Assembly: GCF_013373865.1 (NCBI RefSeq)
Contig: NC_050467.1
Coordinates: forward strand, 24,574,996-24,638,995
DNA: 64,000 nt
Direction of reading: 5' to 3'
Source: Monomorium pharaonis
Taxonomy: Eukaryota > Arthropoda > Insecta > Hymenoptera > Formicidae
The notes beneath the pieces are model-generated. The model was not told where the DNA came from. It was given only the letters and a program-made list of their open reading frames with translations, and made no database searches. The position numbers and the translations under genes are program-made. Below are positions 25,463-35,708 of the stretch, piece by piece (position 1 is the first letter of the stretch; each line of letters opens with the position of its first letter).

Positions 25463-26267
25463 TGAAAGTAGAATATAATAAAAATTTTCGAAAGTGCATT
25501 TAATTATGTGGCCGTTGCAAGTGTAACAGAAAGGAAAACACGACAACAAAGAAATGCGACCAATATGTCAATTAATAATTACTTCACCGCATTTCAATAA
25601 ATTTGTGTCGTATATCACTTAAAATTTATATGTAATTTAAATATGTTTTAAAAATATCCAGATTATTTATATATATATTGAGCATGTTATGCTATGTTTT
25701 CACATCGAAAAATATTAAAAATCTAAATAAGTTAGATATTTTGTACTGAAATAACAATCAAACGCAATCTGCAAAATCAGCAAATGACCCATGAAACATT
25801 AAATGGTCATCCAAGTCTATTGTCAAATACATTTGCGTGTTATAAAGCGAATTAGACTATATAGGAGTAATAATATACAGAAAAATTTGTTGTGTCAATA
25901 TAATTATGTTTAGTGTATAATAAACATTAATTCATTACGCTCATATATTTCGTTATATGTATATGCGCGACATATTGTCATCACTACTGATTTAATTTGA
26001 AATTACTTTGATTTAATTCATGAATAGCGAAAATGAATCGTGTAAACAATCTTGAGGTACTTATTTCTATGTACATGTTATATATGTTAGAGTTAATGTA
26101 TAATCGTATTCTTAGATAAATAAAAATATATATTTTTTATAAGATGAATATACATACATAGCATGCCACTCTTTCAATTTATTTGTTACCAGAGGCGCAT
26201 ATATATACAGAATATTTCGCATATTTTTGCGTATTTTCCCTTAAATTACAGTTTTTGACAAAAAGAT

Positions 26268-26809
26268 AAAGTTTAAGAATGCCTATTTTGGTCTGTAGCA
26301 GATCTTGGTGCTGAGTATAATTTTTCTATGAATATAATTTAATATTCTTAGCTTTATAAATTGCGCATTGACAATTTTAGTCTTGAAACACAGTTAATAG
26401 CTAATATTCGATGCTCAGAAGTATCTTTAAAATCCCCCTTCTTTCCTCCAAAAAACTAAATAATTTATTGCAAAAAATAATACCTCAGCCAAGATTCGAA
26501 CCTAGATCTTTTATTATTCTGTGAAGGCGACTTCCCAATTCGATTATCGAGACATATGATATTATTCTAGCTGAGGTATTATTTTTCAGAATAAATTAGT
26601 TTTTTTTCTTTTCTTTTTTTTTTGAGAAAACGGAGATTAAAAATGCTTCTGAGCATCGAGATTTCACTATTAACTGTGTTTCAAGAATGACAAAATTTTC
26701 GGCGCGTAGTTCTTATAAAGCTAAGAATATTAAATTGATAAAAAAATTATTACATATTCAGCACCAAGATTCACTGCAGATCGAAATAAGCGTTCTTAAA
26801 CTTTAAAAC
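26268..26809. mobile_element. Palindromic (foldback/MITE-like) element, about 540 bp
   Basis: The left arm (26268-26490) and right arm (26570-26809) are inverted copies of about 220 bases. For example, TTAATATTCTTAGCTTTATAA at the left is matched by its complement near 26718-26738, and AAACACAGTTAATAG and GATGCTCAGAAG each have complements. The arms look roughly 75-85% alike by eye. No coding capacity. The unpaired centre (26481-26578) is tRNA-like on the minus strand. I could not find clear target-site duplications. Confidence 0.85.
26481..26578 (-). other. tRNA-like core of the palindromic element
   Basis: On the minus strand the 98-base core starts TACCTCAGC and ends GCTGAGGTA, a 9-bp acceptor-like stem. 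Before the 3' side it has GGTTCGAATC, a good T-loop/B-box match. The D-arm and anticodon arm are poor and the core is longer than a tRNA, so this is more likely a tRNA-derived or tRNA-mimicking sequence than a working tRNA. Confidence 0.45.
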
Positions 26810-28143
26810 ATTTATCGGTCGCAGAATTAACTTACTGTTATTGGTTTTGACAAAAGTTTAGTTCTGGAAAATCGACTCTAAATGTGTTAAGATTGACTCT
26901 AAATCTGCAACTAAGCAGTAACGCATTTGACCTTTGAACATGGCGTACTAGCGATATTTGTTCCACTTCAATTATGTAATTATGTTAATTCAGGCGATTA
27001 GCTATGCAATATATCGTATTATTATAATTACTGCGTTACTATAGTACTAATAACTTGAAAACATTATGACAGTTATAACCTTAAAACTAAAATAAGTATT
27101 AATTTAAGCCCTGTTTTATATTGATGTCTATAAAATGTGTATTTAAATACGTTAGTACAAATAGTTTACCCATGTGTTGCTGTATATGTTCATTTCTGTA
27201 TGACAAAATTTAACATTTTTATAATAGCATGGGGTAAAATTATTGTAAAGATGATCTCGACTATAAAAGGATGTTAGTAAATTCACATGATATAAAAGAT
27301 TATCATGGGGAAAGTTTTGTTAGGCAAGCTTCAAAATCTCCTGTTTCAGTTATATCCAAATGGAAATGAAGATTTAAGCGTATTTTGCACAATACATTAA
27401 AGTAGCCACCATTGTTAGAAATGTATATTAGCAAAGAGTGACTGAGTTATTGTCAATTAAGGATATTTATCATAAATATCAATAATCGCGTTTATTATTT
27501 ACATCAAAGTTAAAAGCCAGAATAAATTGATAGCTAAGAGTTAAAAGTTTAAGTCTAATTTTGTCAGAAGGCTCATTAAATAATACTTCAAAATTGTTAC
27601 ACATTTCATAAATGGTAGTGATGACAAAAAAGAAGTTGGCAAATATGTGGCGGAATGTATCTTTTTAAATGTAGGAAATTCGATCTGTCAATTTAACAAG
27701 CAATTACATATGTTCTCGAGCACGATTTCATTTTTGAGGCTGATAAAAATTCAATGGTATTACATCTTAGATAATAGTTAATAATTATTTCCGAAATAAT
27801 TAAGATTTTGTTACAATAACAAAAAGTAGCTAAATTAGCTTCTGGGTTGTATAATCAGATATGCTTTAAAAAGCAAGGAACTTAAGAATAATCGTGACAT
27901 ATGTATGTACGAAACAAACCGTGCTCTAATACAATATACAATCAATTAATCAGAGTTATTAAATTCAAGCAATATTAAGAAATTAATTTGAATTCTTTTT
28001 TTACAAAATCTTGTTTGGATTAAATTCCATGGAAAATCTTTGTCGAGTGAAATTCAAAATTAGCAATAATGAAACATGGTAAAGAGCAAATATCAATATA
28101 AATCTGTACTTATATTACCATGTGAGAGACACATACGTACATA

Positions 28144-30502
28144 CTAGTCGTAAGAGCGAGATCTGGAACGAGATCTTGAGCGCGAATAATTACGCCGCAA
28201 CGGCGAGTAAGTAGGAGAACCACGGCGCCGTGGACTGTAGCTTCGCGAACGAGTACGACCCCTCTCCCTATCTTCGCTGCGTCCCCTGTCACCACCGCTA
28301 TGGTCTTCCTTCACACGGATGTAAGCTACTTCACCCTGGACGTCAAATCAAATGAGCAAAATGTAAGGTAGTAGATTCGAGTACATAAATCGTGCAAAAA
28401 CATTTAAATGACTGCATGTTTATTTATAAGAACATTCAATGCTAGAATAAACCAAAACCCTAAAATCAGCTTATGCATCGAAAATTAAAGATTGCGAATT
28501 GGAAATTAAAATTCAATCAATTAGAATAAAATAAATTAAAAATGTATGTCTTGAAGCATTTACAAACATTTCATGGATTGTTCTATTATTGTGTTTAAGT
28601 ATCTGTATAAAGTTTGAGCACGATTCTTTCCAATTGATTTAGAAGTTTTTTTTTTCTTGATTCTTAGATAAAATCACATTTTACAGTACTCATTTGTAAA
28701 TTTGATGAGAAAGTAGCATCATAAGTTGAACGTTTCATATATACTAATGAAATTCTTATAAATATTCATGTAAAAGTGTATTTGCGTTCACTTGCTTATT
28801 AATAGTTACTTATCCAATATCTATTTGAAACAAAATATGATCGTTTTTGCTTTGCTAAGCCATCATGAATTATTTATTTTGTTCTTTGTAGCTGGTTTCA
28901 AGGCCAAAATTCAGGTTCATGAATTACATTAAATTATTTATCATTAATTAAAAATAAATAAAAAATAAACTAAAGTCTCGCACATAATAAAAGAATATTA
29001 TATTAAGAATAAGAATTAGCATTTTTAAAATCACTTTTGTCAACAAATGTTACAGATAATAAATTATGTTGTATTTTGTATAATGTTTATGCCCATAGTT
29101 TAATATATTGAGGAAACATTCTAAAATTCTAATTTTTACTATCTAATATTTTTGTATTGCATGCAGGGTTTTAAAAGCTTTTAGAAACTTGAAGTTTTAA
29201 AATTTCGCTAATTTTCTGTTGATATTTGATTGGTCGAATTCTAATATCTTCAATTCTCAATGTGCTCCAATAAAACTGTGGCAGAAGAGAATCCAGTACC
29301 TCGTGCGATCTGAATCTCGAGTCGTCCAGCTTTTTTACAGCGTACTTCATGTCGTCGTGTCTCAGAAATTCGACGACGCCGGTGCCGTCCTTGTAGACGT
29401 CTGCAAAGCACACGTCGCCGGCTTCGCGCATATGATCCTTGAGGTCCTGCCAACTACCCGAGGGTGGCAGTCCGCTGACCAGGACTCTGTACTGCGATCG
29501 TCGCGCGGGAGGACCGCGGCCGCGGGAATTGCTCATCTCGCCGCGGCCGCCTCGGCTGCTGTCCCCGGCACCACGTCCGCCGCGGAAATTGTTGCTGGGG
29601 CCACCGCCGCGCGGAAACTCGACCCTCAATCTGTAGCCATCGTAATCGTAACCGTCCCTCGCGTGTACCGCGTCTTCCGCATCTCTGAAACAAGAAAACA
29701 AAACCGATCGTCATGTTTACAGATCGCCTCCGCGATATTTATTATGTAACTTTCGGGTGGAAAGTCTACTTGTGAATTTAAAACGATATCTTAAATCGAG
29801 GTAAACATTATGATCAACGGAAATTTTATGAAACATTTATTAAATTTGCCAAAGTCTAATTCGTTAAGACACATTTTGTACAAATGAGGGAAAGGTTTAT
29901 CTTGAAGTTAAAAAAAAATATATGTACATTTTTGTCTTTAAAATTTATTTTGGGTCTCACAAAGAAAAATAATTCTGATACAGCACTTGCTGCAGAAGTT
30001 TTCTTGTAAAAAAATTGTAATAAACAGCGTATGCTTCTGCCGTCCCATACGTTGCTCCGCAAACGTAAGAGAAGCAGATACTTAAATCAAGAAACATTTG
30101 TTCGAGTTTTGTTGTTCGCACACTCGCAATAAACTGCGCATCAGTTCGAGCCGCGTAAGAGGTCGCGCAAAAACGGCTGAAATTTAACGATGCACGTTAC
30201 GGCGCGAGGTGTTGCGTATGTATGTACATGTGAATAATAAGTCGCACGCCACGAAGACGCCGCTGCGTGAATTCGCAGGATGCGACTCTTCTTTTTTCTA
30301 GATCTGACTCTTCGGCCTCTGGTTCAGCTCACCTTGGATCATCAAATTCGACGAATGCGAAGGGCGGGCCCCGGCGGTTTTTCAGGTCGACGAAAGTAAC
30401 TTTACCGAACTTGTAGAAGAGATCTTGGATGTCCTTCGTACGGATATCCGGTGGCAAATTGCCCACGTATATTCTGCACTCGTTTCTGCCGCCATGAGAC
30501 AT
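28144..30502 (-). CDS. SF2: SF2/ASF (SRSF1) serine/arginine-rich splicing factor
   Basis: Three coding exons on the minus strand (30502-30333, 29684-29300, 28335-28144) give 248 aa, the same length as human SRSF1. RRM1 shows RNP2 CRIYVGNLP (about residues 9-17) and RNP1 GPPFAFVEF. A Gly/Arg-rich linker spans about 82-116. The pseudo-RRM carries the diagnostic SWQDLKD at 134-140. The tail is short, ending in RSRSRSRSRSYD. The protein binds exonic enhancers (GGA-containing), promotes U1/U2 recruitment in the nucleus and shuttles to the cytoplasm. The start is the ATG of MSHGGRNECRIYV. An upstream exon at about 31109-31210 is the probable leader. Vertebrate SRSF1 controls its own level through alternative splicing; the 964-base last intron could hold similar control, but I see no specific element there. 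Confidence 0.97.
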
Positions 30503-31108
30503 AATTACTACCTACTCTGATTTCCGACGCGAATGGACGGCGTACTCGCGATTGCGTAAATACGTGCTTTACGTAGCGTGCGTGCGTGCGTGCGTGCGTA
30601 AGTGCGTACGTACGTGCTCGCAGCGGTTAAACAAAAAGAATTACGAGCGAAACCGGCGGTACGAACGAACGACGGCGTGCACAATCCCCGATGCCCCCAA
30701 GCAATCGAAGGTCTCTCGGTCACCGAGATCAGTCGAAGTAAACCGAGGTCCATCGAAACCGACCGAAGACTCGGCCCAGTTTCCACGGCGACGTTTCCAA
30801 ATCGCGCACTGAGCGCGGTCATCGCGTTTCCATCCATCAGCGCCTCTATGTGCATTAAATGTGCACATTGAACTAAGTAGTCAAATATCTATGAATCCTG
30901 TAGGTAATGTGCATGACTTTTTGAGTCTCTTCTATGCTATGTCCACGTTTATTTGGTTGTTTCATGCTATACCCGTAAATTTTACATTTATATGCATTCA
31001 TATTTTAAATCTGTTTTATGCAAATCGCATAATCGTGTTCTATAAATGTGCAATACCACATATACATGATATAAATTCAAATAATTGATTTGATAAAAAT
31101 TCACTCAC

Positions 31109-31210
31109 CGATTGCTGTCGCTGCTCCTGCTGCTGCTCCTGCTACATTCCTTTTCCGGAATACCGAGTCGCTCCATGGATGCCGTTTTCTGCTGACATCA
31201 TCCTGCTATT
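31109..31210 (-). promoter_or_regulatory. Probable non-coding leader exon of SF2 with a uORF
   Basis: On the minus strand a GC-moderate segment ends in AATCG followed by a consensus donor GTGAGTGAAT (GT at 31108-31107). It contains a 19-codon open frame (31201-31142) starting ATGATGTCAGCAG and ending in TAG. A possible acceptor lies near 30897 (CATTACCTACAG on the minus strand) or nearer the SF2 ATG. The 5' limit of the exon is a guess. Confidence 0.45.
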
Positions 31211-31398
31211 CTCGAACCGCACATTAATAACGATCGCCCGATACTTTATTCGGCACTCCCGATATTACCGATAATGTATCACACACGAGTAAAACGTAAA
31301 CCGCGCACGAGAATTTCACTTGACGCGACCGTTACATTTGAAAAAATACGTGAAAAGGACGGCTCGTCTGTTAGCGCGACGGCATTCTCAAAACCACT

Positions 31399-31894
31399 CA
31401 ACACCGTACCTGCGCACAAATGAATACGCGAGCACGCACGGAGTCGACAGAACGTCCGACCGGCGCTGGAGTGGCGTACGTGACTGCTGGCAGGCAGACT
31501 CGGCGGTACTCGGCGCTAGTCGGCGCCACTCGCCGCGCCTGCGCCGCTGCCGCCATATGTTGCTCCGTTGCTCCGCGCTCCAGTTCAGTAGTCCAGTCAC
31601 GTACGCCACTCCAGCCGGTCGGACGCTCTGTCGACTCCGTGCGTATCCGTGCGTGCCTCTGTGTGTCTCGCGTGTTCAGGGGCTCGATTCTTGAATTCAT
31701 TCGCAAGAAAACGTATGCGCAAATACCCGCTCTAACAGAAAAGTTGCAAGTTTATTGGTTAAAAGCCATACGATAGCCAATAAATTTTCAACTTTTCTGT
31801 AAGAACAGAATTTGCGAATACGTTTCTCTTGCAAATGAATTCAAGAATCGAGCCCCAGAATCGAATTGTGCGGTGTTGTGCAGGTACGGTGTTG
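31399..31894. repeat. Nested palindromes upstream of SF2
   Basis: Outer arms CAACACCGTACCTG (31399-31412) and its exact complement (31881-31894) enclose two further inverted repeats. One is GC-rich, about 50 bp per arm (31435-31486 with 31594-31646, including CGTCCGACCGG and GGAGTGGCGTACGTGACTG). The other is a near-perfect hairpin at 31679-31856 (arms of about 85 bp around 31768, ends GGGGCTCGATTCTTGAATTC). All open frames here are shadows of this structure. Confidence 0.85.
31679..31856. mobile_element. Near-perfect 178 bp palindrome (foldback/MITE-like)
   Basis: The left half reads GGGGCTCGATTCTTGAATTC inward and the right half ends with its complement. Matching continues through AAACGTAT, CAGAAAAGTTG and TTTATTGG almost to the centre. 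There is no coding content. It is probably a small inverted-repeat transposon relic. Confidence 0.75.
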
Positions 31895-33373
31895 TTGTTA
31901 AGTATTCGCCTTCGGTTTAAAGTGAGGTGTTCGCGTGCACGTTCGAGCAAAGTGTTTGCTCGAAAAGGGTACGTTCGGTAGAATGTCGCGAGTGCCAATA
32001 ATGAAACTTTACTAGTCGTCGCGCAATCATATATTAATGCTATTGTTCTTTGATACTTTGCCAAAGGTATTTCCTTTTTTTTCTTTTCAAAACTTCCGAC
32101 GTTTTCGCGAATCGTGGTTTCCGGCCGATTAGAAAATTTGAGCGGCATCCGACGCCAATTGGTCGATTCGACAATAAAAGTTTTCCGATTAGCTGGTTGG
32201 TTTAAGCCGCTGCGTTGAAAAGACGACATGAGGTTTCGGGCGTAGACTGGGCGCGTTCTGTAACCGATCCCACGAGCTCTAACGGAAATAATGACGTCAG
32301 GTACTGGAAGTGCTCGAAACAGAAAGAGACAGCAGATGCTCCAATCGCTCGACGCAGGACGAAGAAAGTGGGGCTCCCTTCTATGGGCTCTATGTGCAGG
32401 CAGTGCAAGCACCTTTGCTGTCATGAGTATGTGAACTGGCATCAGTGCGTATTGCTGGGCGTAGGCAAGAGCGAGAGGCGAATGCCAACGGAGTGATACA
32501 TCGAAGGAGGTGAGTACGGTACTCGTTGTCGTCATCGTCGTCGTTGGGCTGCTTGTTGGACCGTGTCGTACGTCGCGTCGCCTCGGCATTCTCATTTAAT
32601 GCGGCCAAGTCCCGCACGATTCCGTATAGTTGCGTTGCATAGTACGAATCGCCCAACGCCGTTGAAGCCGACGTCGGCGTTTCGCCTCCTTCCTTTTCTC
32701 GGGGTCTCTTTTGATGCAGGTAGGCCGGGATGTCGCACCTTCCTTATCTGCACCGCCTTTCGCCAGCAAACGCGGAGGTATTCGTAATGCTCCTTTCAAG
32801 AATCCTGTTATCTGAAATATGCGAGAGTCGCATTACATCCGATAAAAAACGAAACGAACGTATTTCTACGGGAGCGTCACGAATTCCCCGAAGATGCATA
32901 GTCGAAGGAACGGTAATCCACGATATTTACGTTTAACAAGACACGAGTTTCTTAATTATGTGAATTTTGATCATTTGTCCTTTTATTTAAAAATATAGAA
33001 TCGATAGATTTACACTTTTAGTTAAAAATAGATGAGATGAAAGAGATATTGAAAAGGTCACGGAAGATGCAGCACTGTATTAGAAAAGTTCATTTTCCAG
33101 ACTTAAATAGCAGCTAACCTTATGATACTTGAGATGAATCCAATTATGTATTAACACTATTTATAGTTGCCCATAGAAGAGGATTGAATAAAATACATGC
33201 ACGATGTTTTTAAATCGTGAAATAATTATTAGAAAAGGCTTTAAAAATGAATTTGTGAATGAGTTTAACTTTCTGTGTACAGATGTCTATTCGATTTTAT
33301 TGTTAATACAAATTAATAATATGGAAAGTTTCATGAATATTTTATATCTGTAAGCTTTGCGTTATAACTTTGA

Positions 33374-33730
33374 TCTAGTTTACACCATACATTTAGTCCA
33401 CAACCTACACTATATTCGACCCAAACACGATAGGTCACAACAATGTAAACACTCGCGAACTTGTTTGGGTCAAGCCACTTTTTCACGATCCTTGATCCAT
33501 CTTAGGCCATACAACATAATGCGTGTAAACAGAGATGTACTAAAGTGGTATATTATAAAGCTGTATAAGTGTACCCGCAAATGCTAATAGATGGACCTGC
33601 TTTATAGCGTTCACATATAAACTACTTACTGCATTACTCCAAACTCATGTATAGGTCTACACGGTGTAAACAATTTGTTACTAGCCTACCATAGGTTGGG
33701 GTATAGGTCAGGTCGCGCAGTGTAAACTAG
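33374..33730. mobile_element. Short inverted-repeat element (CTAGTTTACAC ends)
   Basis: CTAGTTTACAC near 33375 and GTGTAAACTAG near 33720 are exact complements about 356 bases apart. Several more TGTAAAC motifs lie inside. It sits directly upstream of the alpha-catenin leader acceptor (33760-33761). No clear target duplication. Confidence 0.45.
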
Positions 33731-33761
33731 CTTTTTATATATTGGAATCTTTTTATTGTAG

Positions 33762-33783
33762 ATTAAACATTGACAAAATAAAT
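33762..33783 (+). promoter_or_regulatory. 5' UTR end of alpha-catenin, preceded by a splice acceptor
   Basis: TTTTTATTGTAG ends at 33761 and 22 bases of leader precede the ATG at 33784. An upstream non-coding exon is therefore likely, but I could not place it in the 31900-33760 region. Confidence 0.6.
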
Positions 33784-35675
33784 ATGTCTGACCACTTTGG
33801 GCCAATTACGTTGAAATGGGATCCCAAAAACTTGGAGATACGGACTATGTCCGTGGAGAAAACATTGGAGCCGCTGGTGCTTCAAGTCACCACCCTGGTG
33901 AACACAAAGGGTCCCAGCAAGAAGAAGAAGGGAAAGTCAAAGAGGGCTAGCGCACTTGTCGGAACTGTGGAAAAGGCAACCACCAATTTTATTGAGAAGG
34001 GTGAGAAGATCGCCTATGAAAATCCAGATATCACAGCTGAGATGCTGAGTGCTGTAGAGGAAGTAAGAAAAACAGGAGCAGCAATGAGCATTGCTGCCAG
34101 GTACAATAATTATATTTGTATATAATCTACAAATTATATATTATGTTATCGCCATGCAAAACGCTAATGTAACATTTTTCACGCAGAGAATTTTCCGAGG
34201 ATCCATGCTCATCCTTGAAACGAGGCAACATGGTGCGAGCCGCGAGAAATTTGTTGTCGGCGGTCACACGATTGCTCATTCTCGCAGACATGGTGGACGT
34301 TCATCTTCTCTTGAAATCGCTTTACGTCGTGGAGGACGATCTGAAGAAGCTGAAGAACGCCTCCTCCCAGGGAGAGTTGATCCAGAATATCAAGGAATTT
34401 GGTAGAAACGCTGCCGAATTGATTCACCAGGCGGCGAAGCGTCAGCAGGAGCTGAAGGATCCACAACTCAGAGACGATCTGGCAGCTGCCCGTGCCGTCC
34501 TCAAGAAGCACTCTACTATGTTGCTCACTGCGTCAAAAGTGTTTGTGCAGCATCCCGACCTGGCGGCGGCCAAAGCGAATCGCGATTACGTGCTGAAGCA
34601 GGTGTGCGAGGCCGTGAACACGATAAACGACGTGGCTCAAGGGAAAACGCCGCCCGATAGTCAGCATCCTTACGATGGCCCCGGCGAACTGGCCGCCGCG
34701 CTGGATGACTTTGATGAGAGAATGGTGATGTCACCACTCGCCTACAACGAGGTCCGTACGCGACCAAGCCTTGAGGAGAGATTGGAGAGTATTATCAGCG
34801 GCGCGGCATTGATGGCTGATTCATCGTGTACTCGTGACGAGCGTAGAGAGCGAATTGTCGCGGAATGTAATGCTGTCAGACAGGCGCTTCAGGATCTTCT
34901 GAGTGAATACATGAACAACGTAAGTATAATTGTTATTATAATTATGTGAAAAAATATATGCAAATATGTAAACGTTTATCAAGAGAACATAACAGAAATT
35001 TTTTTAAATAAATATATATAAATAAACACGAGTAGAAATAATATGTTTCTGAATATAATTAGACTTATATAGATATTATAACTGTTCATTCTTTTTCTTT
35101 AACACGGTCGCTACCACCACGTTAAATTTATTTTTGCGTACTATGGACAATTTGTGTCATTGAACTCTATTATTTTTGCTATTGCAATAACGTTTTATTT
35201 TAATTTTATTGGTAGCGAATGTGTTAATTTCGAGTAATGCAATGAGCCATGAGAGTAACGGAAGCTGAGTTTTTTAATTCATTAATTAATTATTTGTATT
35301 ATATGCAAATGCAGCAACTTACAAAGAAAAATTGCATTTGCGATTAATCAATGAAATTAAAAGAATTCATCTGTATTAAACAATCAATTTAATTATCACA
35401 TTATTGTAATGTTCTTTTTCAACATAGAAATTAAATACGATTACATTATAAATATTAATTTACTGTACATCTTTGTGAAATAGTGAAAGTTAGTTATTTA
35501 TTTTAATTAGTATTACAATTTTCAGAACACAAAAACTAATGTTATTTACGCGAATATATAATATATTGTATAATATACAATACATAATATATAAATCATT
35601 TATTCTATTTTTAAATCATAAGTCTTTGTTTTGTCATATAATATATAGTTTTATATATTATATACAAATTTTCTG

Positions 35676-35708
<33 letters not shown>

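Larger units (their letters stand above)
22306..28143. other. Gene-poor stretch between SDR copy 2 and SF2
   Basis: No supported protein gene. It contains (TG)n at about 23079-23136, an ATCC-biased tract at about 23705-25130, (GT)n/(GC)n at about 25396-25462, a long palindromic element at 26268-26809, and probable SF2 3' UTR sequence just below 28143. The nearest reverse-strand AATAAA is at about 27489-27494. Confidence 0.6.

Noticed and set aside
26481..26578. Functional tRNA gene on the minus strand
   Set aside because: The T-arm is good, but the D and anticodon arms are not and the length is wrong. It sits inside a foldback element.
31320..31776. Several overlapping open frames on both strands
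   Set aside because: They mirror each other because the DNA is palindromic, and codon content is inconsistent.
31759..32595. 278-codon minus-strand open frame, and the overlapping + frame 32215-32496 with several Cys
   Set aside because: Part of it is one arm of the 31679-31856 palindrome. The rest is Arg/Ser/Thr-rich with no domain, and I see no splice or start support.
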